Notes: generated by a model from the sequence alone, not told the origin. DNA of 64,000 bases from Paraburkholderia acidicola (GCF_002362315.1 NZ_MTZV01000006.1:992001-1056000), one strand, 5' to 3'. Positions 8,890-17,902 are shown, counted from the stretch's first letter. Program-made: numbers and translations.

Positions 8890-9366
8890 AAACCGGCCCG
8901 ATACCCCAGGCTCCCCTGTCTACAGGCGGCTCCGCCCACGGCGGAAGCCCGCGTATTCCGGTCGTCCAGCGGACCACCGGAACATTCCACTATCCAAAAA
9001 GCTGCATTTAGGGCATCATGCGAGGATAGTTGTAGCCCGCAGTGTGCTGTACCAGTCGGCTGTACCGACCGGCATTTCCGCAACACCCCCGACTGCTCGA
9101 GACCGCCGCCCGCCGGCGGTCCCGTCATTTCGGCAATGCGCTGCACGCATTCGCCGTCGCGAGTTGCACAGCTTTTCATGCGCCCGGCATCCGCGCGATG
9201 CCAGCGTGTTTCTTCTCCATCGAATCCGCGCGTTCGCGGCTGCGTTCAAGCCCTCGTTTGGGCCTGAGCCAGGCTTTTTCCATTGCGGCGCGCCCTCGTG
9301 CGCGGCGCCGCTGAGCTGCCGTGGCCGCGCCCTGCGCGAAAACTGCGGCAACGTACTACACAGGAC
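8890..9366. other. intergenic, leader of the YKGYE/IF-1-like pair
   Basis: 477 bases without a supportable gene. A hairpin at 8928-8949 (GGCTCCGCC, loop CAC, GGCGGAAGCC with one bulged A) lies just after the small upstream gene and may end its transcript, although no T-run follows. A second terminator-like structure at 9248-9279 (AAGCC to GGCTT, then five T) lies about 90 bases before the next start codon and could act as an attenuator. Short plus-strand reading frames here lack ribosome sites. Confidence 0.4.
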
Positions 9367-9654
9367 ATGTTTATGACTCAAGCTGTAAAGACCTACAAAG
9401 GTTACGAAATTCATCCGCTGATCTATCCGCGCCGCCCGGCGGACGGCCAGCCGAGCCGCCGGCCCGATGCGGGCTACGAGGCATCGGTGCGGATTTGCCG
9501 GGTCGGTGCGAATCCGGCCGCAGACGGCCGCGTATTCCGCCTGCCTTACCTCTGGCCGTTCGAGGCCTCGGGCAAGGCCCGGCTTGCGTGCATGGCGCAC
9601 GCGGAACAATTGATCGACGGCCGTGTTGACGGCCAGTCGGTCGCCGATCTTTGA
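9367..9654 (+). CDS. YKGYE-motif small protein
   Basis: 95 residues beginning MFMTQAVKTYKGYEIHPLIY; a second ATG at 9373 is equally possible. The middle is rich in Arg and Pro (PRRPADGQPSRRP), followed by RICRVG and a C-terminal ACMAHAEQLIDGRVDG. The function is unknown to me. A shorter protein at 54455-54670 shares the Y-K-G-Y-E-[IV]-x-P start and a C-terminal region ending in ID-x-R, so the window has two members of this family. The IF-1-like gene begins 21 bases after its stop, which suggests an operon. Confidence 0.7.
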   Translation: MFMTQAVKTYKGYEIHPLIYPRRPADGQPSRRPDAGYEASVRICRVGANPAADGRVFRLPYLWPFEASGKARLACMAHAEQLIDGRVDGQSVADL

Positions 9655-9675
9655 TTCATCGCCGAGGAGCTATGC

Positions 9676-9960
9676 ATGGCAAAAGAAGAACTGCTTGAAC
9701 TGGACGGTATCGTCGACGAAGTACTTCCGGATAGCCGCTATCGCGTCACGCTCGACAACGGCGTGGTGGTAGGTGCCTATGCGTCCGGACGCATGCGCAA
9801 GAATCACATCCGTATTCTCGCGGGCGACCGCGTCACGCTCGAACTGTCGGTCTACGATCTGACCAAAGGCCGGATCAATTTCCGCCACAAGGACGAGCGT
9901 GCTGGCGGTGGCGGTGGTGGTGGCGGCAACCGGAACGCAGCAGCACAGCGTCGCCGCTAA
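9676..9960 (+). CDS. infA: translation initiation factor IF-1-like protein (paralogue)
   Basis: 94 residues. The first 72 match IF-1 almost throughout (MAKEELLELDGIVDEVLPDS; ASGRMRKNHIRILAGDRVTL; RINFRHKDE), an S1/OB fold that binds the ribosomal A site during initiation. The last ~20 residues (eight consecutive glycines, then an Asn/Ala/Gln/Arg tail) are extra, since IF-1 is normally about 72 residues. It lies away from ribosomal protein genes, beside a YKGYE protein, so it is probably a second, specialised copy. Burkholderia relatives are known to carry more than one infA. An AGGAG site (9664-9668) precedes the ATG. Confidence 0.88.
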   Translation: MAKEELLELDGIVDEVLPDSRYRVTLDNGVVVGAYASGRMRKNHIRILAGDRVTLELSVYDLTKGRINFRHKDERAGGGGGGGGNRNAAAQRRR

Positions 9961-10357
9961 TACAGCTGGCTGCAGCCATCGCGGCTGCAACCTGCTGGCA
10001 TCACGTTTGAAGTTCCTCGTCGCTCCGGTTCGCATTGGCGAACCGCGTCGCGCGCCTGCATCGGCCCAGTCCGGCCGGTGAGGCGTGCAACGGCGGTGAG
10101 GTGTTGTATCGGGACACGCTCCGTCATCCCGCCCGCTTGCGTAGCCGCATCGGCGCCGCATGGCACAGCGCACGCGGCGCATCGTCCTGCGCCGCTTGCC
10201 GCGCACACCAACTCCCTTCGCTTCGCATCTACTCCGCACGTGAGTGTTCGGGCCATGCGCATCGACCATGCCGTTCATGCACGACGGTACACGGCGATCG
10301 CCTTGCCGCTCGCCACCGCAACTCATCGTTGCGCCACATCTGTGCAGCATCGCGGAA

Positions 10358-10378
10358 GGCGCACAGGCGCGGTGCGCC
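10358..10378. promoter_or_regulatory. NtrC-like enhancer site
   Basis: Perfect inverted repeat GGCGCAC-N7-GTGCGCC. Its inner part GCAC-N7-GTGC has the half-site sequence and spacing of NtrC binding sites. The centre (10368) lies about 100 bases upstream of the start predicted from the sigma-54 promoter, a usual enhancer distance. Binding by NtrC is inferred. Confidence 0.6.
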
Positions 10379-10440
10379 ATGCGCGAGCATCGCTCGCCAT
10401 AACACGCTCCAGCGCCCGGAAATCACCGCGAAACACCAGA

Positions 10441-10456
10441 TGGCATACAGGTTGCT
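10441..10456 (+). promoter_or_regulatory. sigma-54 (-24/-12) promoter of nirB operon
   Basis: TGGCATACAGGTTGCT has GG (10442-10443) and GC (10454-10455) separated by exactly ten bases, plus the flanking T and TT of the consensus TGGCAC-N5-TTGC. The predicted start is near 10467, giving a leader of about 147 bases before nirB. Confidence 0.7.
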
Positions 10457-10461
10457 TAATA

Positions 10462-10495
10462 CGTTGCAGCGCTTGCAACGATGCAAGACAGCATG
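10462..10495 (+). promoter_or_regulatory. adjacent inverted repeats at the nirB leader start
   Basis: Two hairpins lie side by side: CGTTGC/GCAACG (10462-10480) and ATGC-AAGACA-GCAT (10482-10495, six-base loop). A NasT-type ANTAR antiterminator is encoded in the same operon and such proteins bind paired hairpins with six-base loops. However, the first repeat begins about five bases before the predicted transcription start, and the second loop lacks the G expected at position four. Treat as a candidate only. Confidence 0.3.
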
Positions 10496-10613
10496 AATCT
10501 GGTCGCGCCGCGCAACGTACCTGCCGCAGCCGGTCAATCCAGTCGGGCAACGACGTTCGACGTTTGTCGCATCCGCCGCATCGCGTAGCGGAGCGCTCCA
10601 ACGACGGATCATC

Positions 10614-13046
10614 ATGACTCAACCCCGACTCGTCGTCATCGGCAACGGCATGGCCGGTATCCGCACGCTCGAGGAGCTGCTGGCGATCGCCCCTGGCCAC
10701 TACGACATCACCGTGTTCGGCGCGGAACCGCATCCGAACTACAACCGCATCCTGCTGTCGCCGGTACTCGCGGGCGAGCAGACCTTCAACGACATCGTGC
10801 TCAATCCGCTCGCGTGGTACGAGGAGCACGGCATCCGTCTGCATGTCGGCAAGACGGTCGAGCGCATCGACCGCGTACGCCGCACCGTCACCGCCAGCGA
10901 CGGCACCGAAGCGCCCTACGACCGCCTGCTGATCGCCACCGGCTCGGTACCGTTCATCCTGCCGGTGCCAGGCAACACGCTGAAAGGCGTGATCACGTAT
11001 CGCGACATTCACGACACGCAATCGATGATCGATGCGGCCACGGTGAAACGCCGGGCCATCGTGATCGGCGGTGGGCTGCTCGGTCTCGAAGCGGCCAACG
11101 GCCTGAAGCTGCGCGGCATGGACGTCACCGTCGTGCATCTGGCCGACACGCTGCTCGAGCGTCAACTCGACGCGACCGCGGGCAAGCTGCTGCAACGCTC
11201 GCTCGAAGCGCGCGGCCTGCAGTTCCTGCTGAACCGGCAAACCGCCGCGATCACCGGCAACGAAGCCGGTGAAGTGACCGGCGTCAGCTTCAAGGACGGC
11301 GAGAGCCTCCCCGCCGATCTCGTCGTAATGGCCGCCGGCATTCGCCCGAACACGGCGCTGGCGGAATCGGCGGGTCTTTACTGCAATCGCGGCATCGTCG
11401 TCAGCGACGCGCTGCAGACTTACGATCCGCGCGTCTACGCCGTCGGCGAATGTGTGAGCCATCGCGGCGTCGCGTATGGTCTCGTGGCACCGCTGTTCGA
11501 ACAGGCGAAGGTCTGTGCGAACCATCTCGCGCTGATGGGCATCGGCAGCTACAAGGGCTCGGTGCTGTCGACCAAGCTCAAGGTCACCGGCATCGATCTG
11601 TTTTCGGCGGGCAACTTCTACGGCGGCGACCACACCGAAGAAATCGTGTTGTCGGACCCCGCGGGCGGCGTCTACAAGAAGCTCGTGATCAAGGACGATC
11701 AACTGGTGGGCGCGTGCCTCTACGGCGACACCACCGACGGCGCGTGGTACTTCAAGCTGCTGCGCGAAGGCCGCAAGCTCGGTGAGTTGCGCGACCACAT
11801 CATGTTCGGCGAATCGAGCGTCGGCGATGCGGGCGTGCAAGGTCAAAGCCGCGCGGCCGCGATGGCCGACAGCGACGAAGTGTGCGGCTGCAACGGCGTC
11901 TGCAAAGGCACCATCGTCAAGGCAATCACCGAAAAAGGGCTCTTCACGCTCGACGACGTGAAGAAGCACACGAAGGCATCGAGTTCCTGCGGCTCGTGTA
12001 CGGGTCTCGTTGAGCAGATCCTGATGAGTACGGTCGGCTCCAGCTTCCAGGAAACGCCGAAAACAAAAGCGGTATGCAGCTGTACCGATCGCAACCACGA
12101 CGAAGTGCGCAAGGCGATCCGCGAACATCATCTGCTGACGCATCGCGCGGTCTACGACTTCCTCGAATGGCGCACACCGAACGGCTGCGCGACCTGCCGC
12201 CCGGCGATCAACTACTACCTGCTGTCCACCTGGCCGCGCGAAGCCATCGACGATCCGCAAAGCCGTTTCGTCAACGAACGCGTGCACGCGAACATCCAGA
12301 AGGACAACACGTTCTCGGTGATCCCGCAGATGAAGGGCGGCGTAACGACCGCGGCGGAACTGCGCCGCATCGCGGACGTTGCGGACAAATACCACGTACC
12401 GATGGTGAAGGTAACGGGCGGCCAGCGTATCGATCTGCTTGGCATCCGCAAGGAAGACCTGCCGCACGTCTGGCGGGATCTCGGCATGAAATCCGGCCAC
12501 GCGTACGGCAAATCGATCCGTACCGTGAAGACCTGTGTAGGCAGCGAGTTCTGCCGCTTCGGCACGCAGAACAGCACGCAGATGGGCATCGACCTGGAGA
12601 CGATGCTCGCGAACATGTGGTCGCCGCACAAGGTGAAGCTCGCGGTATCCGGTTGTCCGCGCAACTGTGCCGAAGGGGGTATCAAGGACGTTGGCGTGAT
12701 CGCGGTGGATAGCGGCTGGGAACTGTACGTGGGCGGCAACGGCGGCATCAAGACCGAGGTCGCGCAGTTCCTCGTCAAGGTAAAAACCGCCGACGAAGTG
12801 AAGGAATACAGCGGCGCATTCCTGCAGCTGTATCGCGAGGAAGCGTACTACCTGGATCGCACCGTGCACTACATCGCGCGAGTCGGGCTCGACTACGTGA
12901 AGCGGAAAGTGGTCGACGATGCGGTCAACCGCAAGGCGCTCTACGAACGGCTGCTGTATTCGCTTGAAGGATTGCCTGATCCGTGGGAAGCGCGTATTGG
13001 CGGTGCGCAGAAGCAGGAATACATCCCGCTGAAAATCGTCGCATGA
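10614..13046 (+). CDS. nirB: assimilatory nitrite reductase, large subunit
   Basis: 810-residue cytoplasmic NAD(P)H nitrite reductase subunit reducing nitrite to ammonium. Order of domains: FAD/NAD-binding region (VVIGNGMAGIRTLEELL at the N-terminus, then VIGGGLLGLEAANGLKLRG near 145), a BFD-like [2Fe-2S] domain with cysteines in CGCNGVCKG and CGSCTG (about 420-465), then the sirohaem/[4Fe-4S] domain with cysteines in TCVGSEFCRFGTQ and SGCPRNCAEGG (about 635-690). All cluster cysteines are present. The first gene after the sigma-54 promoter; nirD follows 11 bases later. Confidence 0.96.
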   Translation: MTQPRLVVIGNGMAGIRTLEELLAIAPGHYDITVFGAEPHPNYNRILLSPVLAGEQTFNDIVLNPLAWYEEHGIRLHVGKTVERIDRVRRTVTASDGTEAPYDRLLIATGSVPFILPVPGNTLKGVITYRDIHDTQSMIDAATVKRRAIVIGGGLLGLEAANGLKLRGMDVTVVHLADTLLERQLDATAGKLLQRSLEARGLQFLLNRQTAAITGNEAGEVTGVSFKDGESLPADLVVMAAGIRPNTALAESAGLYCNRGIVVSDALQTYDPRVYAVGECVSHRGVAYGLVAPLFEQAKVCANHLALMGIGSYKGSVLSTKLKVTGIDLFSAGNFYGGDHTEEIVLSDPAGGVYKKLVIKDDQLVGACLYGDTTDGAWYFKLLREGRKLGELRDHIMFGESSVGDAGVQGQSRAAAMADSDEVCGCNGVCKGTIVKAITEKGLFTLDDVKKHTKASSSCGSCTGLVEQILMSTVGSSFQETPKTKAVCSCTDRNHDEVRKAIREHHLLTHRAVYDFLEWRTPNGCATCRPAINYYLLSTWPREAIDDPQSRFVNERVHANIQKDNTFSVIPQMKGGVTTAAELRRIADVADKYHVPMVKVTGGQRIDLLGIRKEDLPHVWRDLGMKSGHAYGKSIRTVKTCVGSEFCRFGTQNSTQMGIDLETMLANMWSPHKVKLAVSGCPRNCAEGGIKDVGVIAVDSGWELYVGGNGGIKTEVAQFLVKVKTADEVKEYSGAFLQLYREEAYYLDRTVHYIARVGLDYVKRKVVDDAVNRKALYERLLYSLEGLPDPWEARIGGAQKQEYIPLKIVA

Positions 13047-13057
13047 AGGATGCACCT

Positions 13058-13387
13058 ATGGATATGCAAGTCACCTACTCATGGACGCGCGTGTGCGACG
13101 TGAACGACATTCCGCTGCTCGGTAGCCGTGTGCTCGAACGCGCCGATGGCAATGTCGCGATTTTCCGCACCGCACAGAATGCGATCTTCGCGCTGCTCGA
13201 TCATTGCCCGCATAAGGGCGGTGCATTGTCGCAAGGCATCGTGCACGGCGAGAGCGTCACGTGTCCGCTGCATGCCTGGAACATCGACCTTGCGTCGGGT
13301 GAGGCGAAGGCGCCTGACGAAGGTTGTGCGCGTCATTTTCCGGTGCGCGTGGACGATGACGGCTCGGTGTTTGTCAGCCTCGTCTGA
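13058..13387 (+). CDS. nirD: nitrite reductase small subunit (Rieske type)
   Basis: 109 residues. A Rieske-like fold with CPHKGGALSQG and CPLHAWNIDL, so both C-x-H and C-x2-H ligand pairs are kept. The E. coli NirD lost these ligands, so this subunit may carry a [2Fe-2S] cluster. AAGGA seven bases before the ATG at 13058 decides the start over the ATG at 13043. It partners NirB in assimilatory nitrite reduction. Confidence 0.92.
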   Translation: MDMQVTYSWTRVCDVNDIPLLGSRVLERADGNVAIFRTAQNAIFALLDHCPHKGGALSQGIVHGESVTCPLHAWNIDLASGEAKAPDEGCARHFPVRVDDDGSVFVSLV

Positions 13388-13446
13388 ACCGCGTAAACGC
13401 ACAATGAGCACACGATGAACGCCGCCCCCATCCGCCCGGAGATCCG

Positions 13447-16137
13447 ATGAAGACTGTCACCCGCTCCACCTGCTGCTATTGCGGCGTCGGCTGCGGCGTA
13501 CTGATCGAAGCGGAGGATGGGCGTATTACGGGCGTGGCGGGGGACCCTGAGCATCCGGCGAATTTCGGCAAGCTGTGCAGCAAGGGCATGGCGCTCGCAT
13601 CGACGGCGCAGAGCGACACCGGTCGCGCGCTGCAACCCGAACTGCGCACGACACGCAACGCGGCGCGCGTGCCCGTCACGTGGGACACCGCGCTCGATAC
13701 GGTTGCACAGCGCTTCACCGATATCGTCGCGCAGCACGGCCCGGATGCGGTCGCGTTCTACGTCTCCGGCCAGTTGCTCACCGAAGACTATTACGTCTTC
13801 AACAAGCTCGCGAAAGGGTTGATCGGCACCAACAACATCGATACCAATTCGCGGCTCTGCATGTCGAGCGCGGTCGTTGCGTACAAGATGGCGCTCGGCG
13901 CCGATGGCCCGCCGACCTGTTACGAAGATCTCGAACACGCGCAGACCGTGTTGTTCGCCGGCAGCAACATGGCGTGGGCGCACCCTGTCCTGTACCGTCG
14001 ACTCGAAGAAGCGAAGGCGGCCAACCCCGATGTGCGCTGGATCGTCGTCGATCCGCGCCGCACCGACACCGCCGCGATGGCCGACCTGCACCTCGCGATC
14101 CAGCCCGGCACCGATGTCGCGCTGTTCAACGGCATGCTGCATCACCTGATCTGGGAAGGACTGATCGACCGTGAGTTTATCGCTCAACATACGTCGGGCT
14201 TCGATGCGCTGAAGACGCTCGTGCGCGATTTCACACCGCGTGTCGCGGCTGAGTTATGCGGCATCGCCGAGCGCGACCTGATGCAGGCGGCCGAATGGTT
14301 CGGTGCGAGCGACGCCGCGTTGTCGCTGTATTGCATGGGCCTGAACCAGTCGAGCCATGGCACCGACAAGAACCTCGCATTGATCAACCTGCATCTCGCG
14401 ACGCGTCAGATCGGTCGTCCCGGTGCAGGTCCGTTCTCGCTGACTGGTCAGCCGAATGCGATGGGCGGCCGCGAAGTAGGCGGCATGGCGACGATGCTCG
14501 CCGCTCATCGCGACATCGGTAACCCTGCGCATCGCAGCGAAGTCGAGGCATTGTGGGGTCTCGACGGCATCCGCACGTTGTCGGATCGACCGGGGCTGCC
14601 AGCCGTCGAACTGTTCGATGCGGTGCGCAGCGGCAAGGTCAAGGCAGTCTGGATCGCGTGTACGAACCCGGTTCATTCGATGCCCGACATCGCGCGTGTA
14701 CGCGAAGCGCTTTCCAGCGCCGAATTCGTCGTCGTGCAGGAAGCCTTCATGCAGACCGACACGGTGCCGTACGCCGACGTCGTGTTGCCCGCTGCCACCT
14801 GGGGCGAGAAGTCCGGCACCGTAACCAATTCGGAGCGGCGCATCTCGCGCGTGCGCGCAGCCGTGGCGCCGGCCGGCGATGCGCGCGCGGACTGGTGGAT
14901 CGCCGCCCAGGTCGCACAACGCATCGAACGGCTGGTCGGCAGCCCGGTGAAACTGTTCGAGCATGCATCGCCGGAAGCGATCTTCGACGAGCATCGTGTG
15001 TTGACGAAGGGTCGCGATCTCGACATTGGCGGCCTTGGCTATGCGACGCTCGAAGCACGTGGTCCTCAACAGTGGCCGTTCCCGGACGGCGCACAAACTG
15101 GCGCCGCGCGCCGCTACACCGACGCCGTGTTCGCCACCGCCGACGGCCGTGCCCGCTTCCATGCGACGCGTTATCTACCGGTCGCCGATCCGGTCAACGC
15201 GCGCTATCCGTTCCGTCTGCTGACCGGACGCCTGCGCGACCAGTGGCATGGCATGAGCCGCAGCGGACGCATCGCGAAGCTGTTCACGCACGCCAGCGCG
15301 CCCGCATTGAGCATGGCGCGCGGCGACGCAGTCCGACGTGGCCTGCGCGAAGGCGAACTGGTGCGCGTCGCCAGCCGGCGCGGCAGTCTCGTGCTGCCGC
15401 TACAACTGTCCGACGAACTGCAATCGGGTACCGTCTACGCGCCGATGCACTGGAGCGCGCAGTTTCTGGCGAGCGGCGGCATCAACGAAACGACGGTTCC
15501 CGCCGTCGACCCGCTGTCGGCGCAGCCCGAATTGAAACACTCGGCGGTGCGCATCGAAGCGGTCGATCTGCCGTGGCGCGCCGTCGCCGTGCGGCGCGGC
15601 GAAATGCTCGCGATGCAAGCGGCCCTGCAACCGTTGCTGGCCGAATGCGCCTACGCAGCGCTCGCCGTCGAAGCCGACGACCTGATCGTGCTGCGCGCCG
15701 CCGACGTCGCGGCCCCGCCAGGCTGGCTCGAGCGGCTGTACGCGGCGCTCGACCTCGCCACCGGCGACGACACGCTCGAATACCGCGACGCGCGGCGCGG
15801 CCTTGACAAGCGCGTCGTATGGCGCGACAACATGATCGACGGTTTCGTTATGGCCGGCGATACAACGAACGCCGACGCGTTGCTCGCCGATCTGCGCGAA
15901 CGCAAGCCCTGGGTCGGCCCGCGTTTCACGGTATTCGCGGCGCGACGTGGCAACACTGCGCCGCGCGAACGCACGATATGCAGTTGCAAGCAGGTCGGCG
16001 AAACGCAGATCAACGCGGCCATCGCACGCGGTGCGGACGTGGCCGAACTGAAGGCGACGCTCGGCTGCGGCACGGTGTGCGGCTCATGCGTACCGGAACT
16101 GAAGCGGCTATGCGACGCAGCCGCCCTCGCTCACTAG
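13447..16137 (+). CDS. nasA: assimilatory nitrate reductase catalytic subunit
   Basis: 896-residue molybdopterin enzyme reducing nitrate to nitrite in the cytoplasm. An N-terminal [4Fe-4S] motif (CCYCGVGCGV ... GKLCSKG, residues about 9-48) leads into the molybdopterin oxidoreductase domain, with a molydopterin-dinucleotide-binding domain near 600-700 (RLLTGRLRDQWHGMSRSG). A C-terminal BFD-like [2Fe-2S] domain (CSCKQVGETQINAAI ... CGTVCGSC, about 845-885) is the fused electron-entry module found in many bacterial NasA proteins. It lies 59 bases after nirD. Confidence 0.95.
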   Translation: MKTVTRSTCCYCGVGCGVLIEAEDGRITGVAGDPEHPANFGKLCSKGMALASTAQSDTGRALQPELRTTRNAARVPVTWDTALDTVAQRFTDIVAQHGPDAVAFYVSGQLLTEDYYVFNKLAKGLIGTNNIDTNSRLCMSSAVVAYKMALGADGPPTCYEDLEHAQTVLFAGSNMAWAHPVLYRRLEEAKAANPDVRWIVVDPRRTDTAAMADLHLAIQPGTDVALFNGMLHHLIWEGLIDREFIAQHTSGFDALKTLVRDFTPRVAAELCGIAERDLMQAAEWFGASDAALSLYCMGLNQSSHGTDKNLALINLHLATRQIGRPGAGPFSLTGQPNAMGGREVGGMATMLAAHRDIGNPAHRSEVEALWGLDGIRTLSDRPGLPAVELFDAVRSGKVKAVWIACTNPVHSMPDIARVREALSSAEFVVVQEAFMQTDTVPYADVVLPAATWGEKSGTVTNSERRISRVRAAVAPAGDARADWWIAAQVAQRIERLVGSPVKLFEHASPEAIFDEHRVLTKGRDLDIGGLGYATLEARGPQQWPFPDGAQTGAARRYTDAVFATADGRARFHATRYLPVADPVNARYPFRLLTGRLRDQWHGMSRSGRIAKLFTHASAPALSMARGDAVRRGLREGELVRVASRRGSLVLPLQLSDELQSGTVYAPMHWSAQFLASGGINETTVPAVDPLSAQPELKHSAVRIEAVDLPWRAVAVRRGEMLAMQAALQPLLAECAYAALAVEADDLIVLRAADVAAPPGWLERLYAALDLATGDDTLEYRDARRGLDKRVVWRDNMIDGFVMAGDTTNADALLADLRERKPWVGPRFTVFAARRGNTAPRERTICSCKQVGETQINAAIARGADVAELKATLGCGTVCGSCVPELKRLCDAAALAH

Positions 16138-16164
16138 TTCTTTATCGACAACGACCCACCCTCG

Positions 16165-16740
16165 ATGCTCCGCGTACTGCTCGTCACCGATACCGACAAG
16201 CCCATTGGCGATCTGCGCGACGCGCTCGCGCGGCTCGGCTACGACATGCTCGCCGGCACCGCGACACCGCAGGCGCTGCATCGTGTAGTGGAAAGCGAAC
16301 GGCCCGATGTGATCATCATCGATACCGAATCGCCGTCGCGTGACACGCTCGAACAGCTTGCCGTGATGAACGAAACCGCACCGCGCCCGGTGCTGATGTT
16401 CAGCAACGATTCGAACCAGCAGTTGATCCGCGATGCAGTCAGTGCGGGCGTAACGGCCTATCTGGTCGAAGGACTCGCCACCGAACGCCTCGCGCCCATA
16501 CTCGAAGTCGCACTCGCCCGCTTTGCCCAGGAAGCGCAACTGCGGCAGCGGCTCGCACAGGCCGAGAATGAACTCGCCGAACGCAAGCTGATCGATCGCG
16601 CGAAACGTCTACTGATGGATAGCCAGAAGCTCACCGAACCCGCCGCCTACGCCGCACTGCGCAGACTCGCGATGAACCAGGGCATGAAGCTCGCGGAAGT
16701 CGCGCGGCAGATCGTCGCCGCGTCCGAGTCGCCCCAATGA
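16165..16740 (+). CDS. nasT: NasT-type ANTAR transcription antiterminator
   Basis: 191 residues. The N-terminal receiver-like domain (LRVLLVTDTDKPIGDL, VIIIDTESPS) is followed by a coiled stretch and an ANTAR RNA-binding domain at about 130-185 (ERKLIDRAKRLLMDSQKLTE, then AYAALRRLAMNQGMKLAEVA). In nitrate assimilation NasT stops termination in the nas leader; NasS holds it inactive without nitrate. The gene lies 27 bases after nasA and 10 before nasS, inside the operon it should control. The receiver lacks a clear phospho-acceptor pocket, as in other NasT. Confidence 0.9.
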   Translation: MLRVLLVTDTDKPIGDLRDALARLGYDMLAGTATPQALHRVVESERPDVIIIDTESPSRDTLEQLAVMNETAPRPVLMFSNDSNQQLIRDAVSAGVTAYLVEGLATERLAPILEVALARFAQEAQLRQRLAQAENELAERKLIDRAKRLLMDSQKLTEPAAYAALRRLAMNQGMKLAEVARQIVAASESPQ

Positions 16741-16750
16741 TGCCCCGCCC

Positions 16751-17902
16751 ATGAACCCATCCACTCCCCTCGCCCCCACCTCCGCCGCGGGCCGGCTCGA
16801 GAAAACGCATCTGCGGCTCGGCTTCGTCGCGCTCTCCGATGCCGCCCCGCTCGTCGCCGCGAAGCTGCTCGAATTCGGCCATGCGCACGGCCTCACGCTC
16901 GAACTGCAGCGCCAGCCTTCGTGGGCCGCCGTGCGCGACAAACTGCTGTCCGGCGATCTCGATGCAGCGCATACGCTGTATGGGCTCGTCTATGGTGTCG
17001 AGCTGGGCCTTGGTGGTCCGCAAACGGATATGGCCGTGCTGATGGTGCTCAACCGCAACGGCCAGGCAATCACACTATCGAGCCGCCTCGCCGCCGCACT
17101 CGCCGAACACGGCACACTGCCACAGGCGCTCGCGTCGCTCGGTCGCGCTCCGGTGTTCGCCCATACCTTTCCGACCGGCACGCACGCGATGTGGCTGTAC
17201 TACTGGCTCGCGGCACAGGGCGTGCATCCGTTGCGCGAGGTCGACAGCGTCGCGATTCCGCCGCCGCAGATGGTCGCCGCGCTCGCCGAAGAAAAGCTCG
17301 ACGGATTCTGCGTCGGCGAGCCGTGGAATACGCTCGCGCAGACGCGCGAACTCGGCACGACGAACCTCTATACGAGCGAGATCTGGCCGGATCATCCGGA
17401 GAAGGTACTCGCGTGCCGGCGCGATTTCGTGCGGCGCTATCCGAACACCGCGCGCGCGCTCGTGCAAACGATGCTCGAAGCATGTCGCTGGCTCGACGAC
17501 GCCGGGCATCGGCGGGAGATTGCGGACTGGCTCGCGCGGCCCGAGTTTGTCGGCATCGGCGCAGGAACGATCGCCGCGCGGTTGATCGAGAACGCGCAGG
17601 GTGAGCGACGCTTGCCGATGCGCTTCTTCGACGGTGGCACAGTGAATTACCCGCGGCCGTCCGAAGGTGTCTGGTTTCTCACGCAGTACCAGCGCTGGGG
17701 CATGATCGACGCGGGTCACGATTTTGCCGCGATCGCGTCGGCGATCAATCAGACTGCGCTGTATCGCGAAGCGGCGGCGGGTGTGGGCATCGCGGTTCCC
17801 GACGAACGTGCGGCACCCGTGATGCTCGACGGACGTGTGTGGGATGCGCGCGATGCGGATGCCTATGCCACCTATACGGCGAGTTTCGACATCCGCGCGT
17901 AG
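16751..17902 (+). CDS. nasS: NasS nitrate sensor (NrtA/CmpA-like, cytoplasmic)
   Basis: 383-residue protein of the ABC-transporter solute-binding fold related to NrtA/CmpA, but without a signal peptide, so it stays in the cytoplasm. Typical stretches are LRLGFVALSDAAPLVAAKLL near residue 20, AHTFPTGTHAMWLYYWLAAQ near 137 and GFCVGEPWNTLAQ near 185. NasS binds nitrate or nitrite and releases NasT. It is the last gene of the nirB operon; no nitrate transporter gene is in the window. Confidence 0.9.
   Translation: MNPSTPLAPTSAAGRLEKTHLRLGFVALSDAAPLVAAKLLEFGHAHGLTLELQRQPSWAAVRDKLLSGDLDAAHTLYGLVYGVELGLGGPQTDMAVLMVLNRNGQAITLSSRLAAALAEHGTLPQALASLGRAPVFAHTFPTGTHAMWLYYWLAAQGVHPLREVDSVAIPPPQMVAALAEEKLDGFCVGEPWNTLAQTRELGTTNLYTSEIWPDHPEKVLACRRDFVRRYPNTARALVQTMLEACRWLDDAGHRREIADWLARPEFVGIGAGTIAARLIENAQGERRLPMRFFDGGTVNYPRPSEGVWFLTQYQRWGMIDAGHDFAAIASAINQTALYREAAAGVGIAVPDERAAPVMLDGRVWDARDADAYATYTASFDIRA

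Larger units (their letters stand above)
9961..10613. other. intergenic, nirB control region
   Basis: 653 bases. Near the left end an inverted repeat (TGCAGCC 9971-9977, GGCTGCA 9983-9989) may end the IF-1 transcript. The middle shows nothing I can support. The right part holds an NtrC-like site, a sigma-54 promoter and leader hairpins, listed separately. Reading frames in this stretch have poor codon use and no ribosome sites. Confidence 0.55.

Noticed and set aside
10462..10495. Certain ANTAR (NasT) target
   Set aside because: One arm precedes the predicted transcript start and the second loop lacks the expected G; kept only as a candidate.
10078..10617. 179-codon plus-strand frame before nirB
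   Set aside because: Overlaps the NtrC-like site and sigma-54 promoter; Arg/His-rich and lacks a ribosome site.
10323..13055. 910-codon open frame on the minus strand
   Set aside because: It lies opposite nirB, whose cofactor motifs are intact; long antisense frames are expected in GC-rich genes.
14553..15806. 417-codon plus-strand frame
   Set aside because: Out-of-frame shadow within nasA; Arg-rich.
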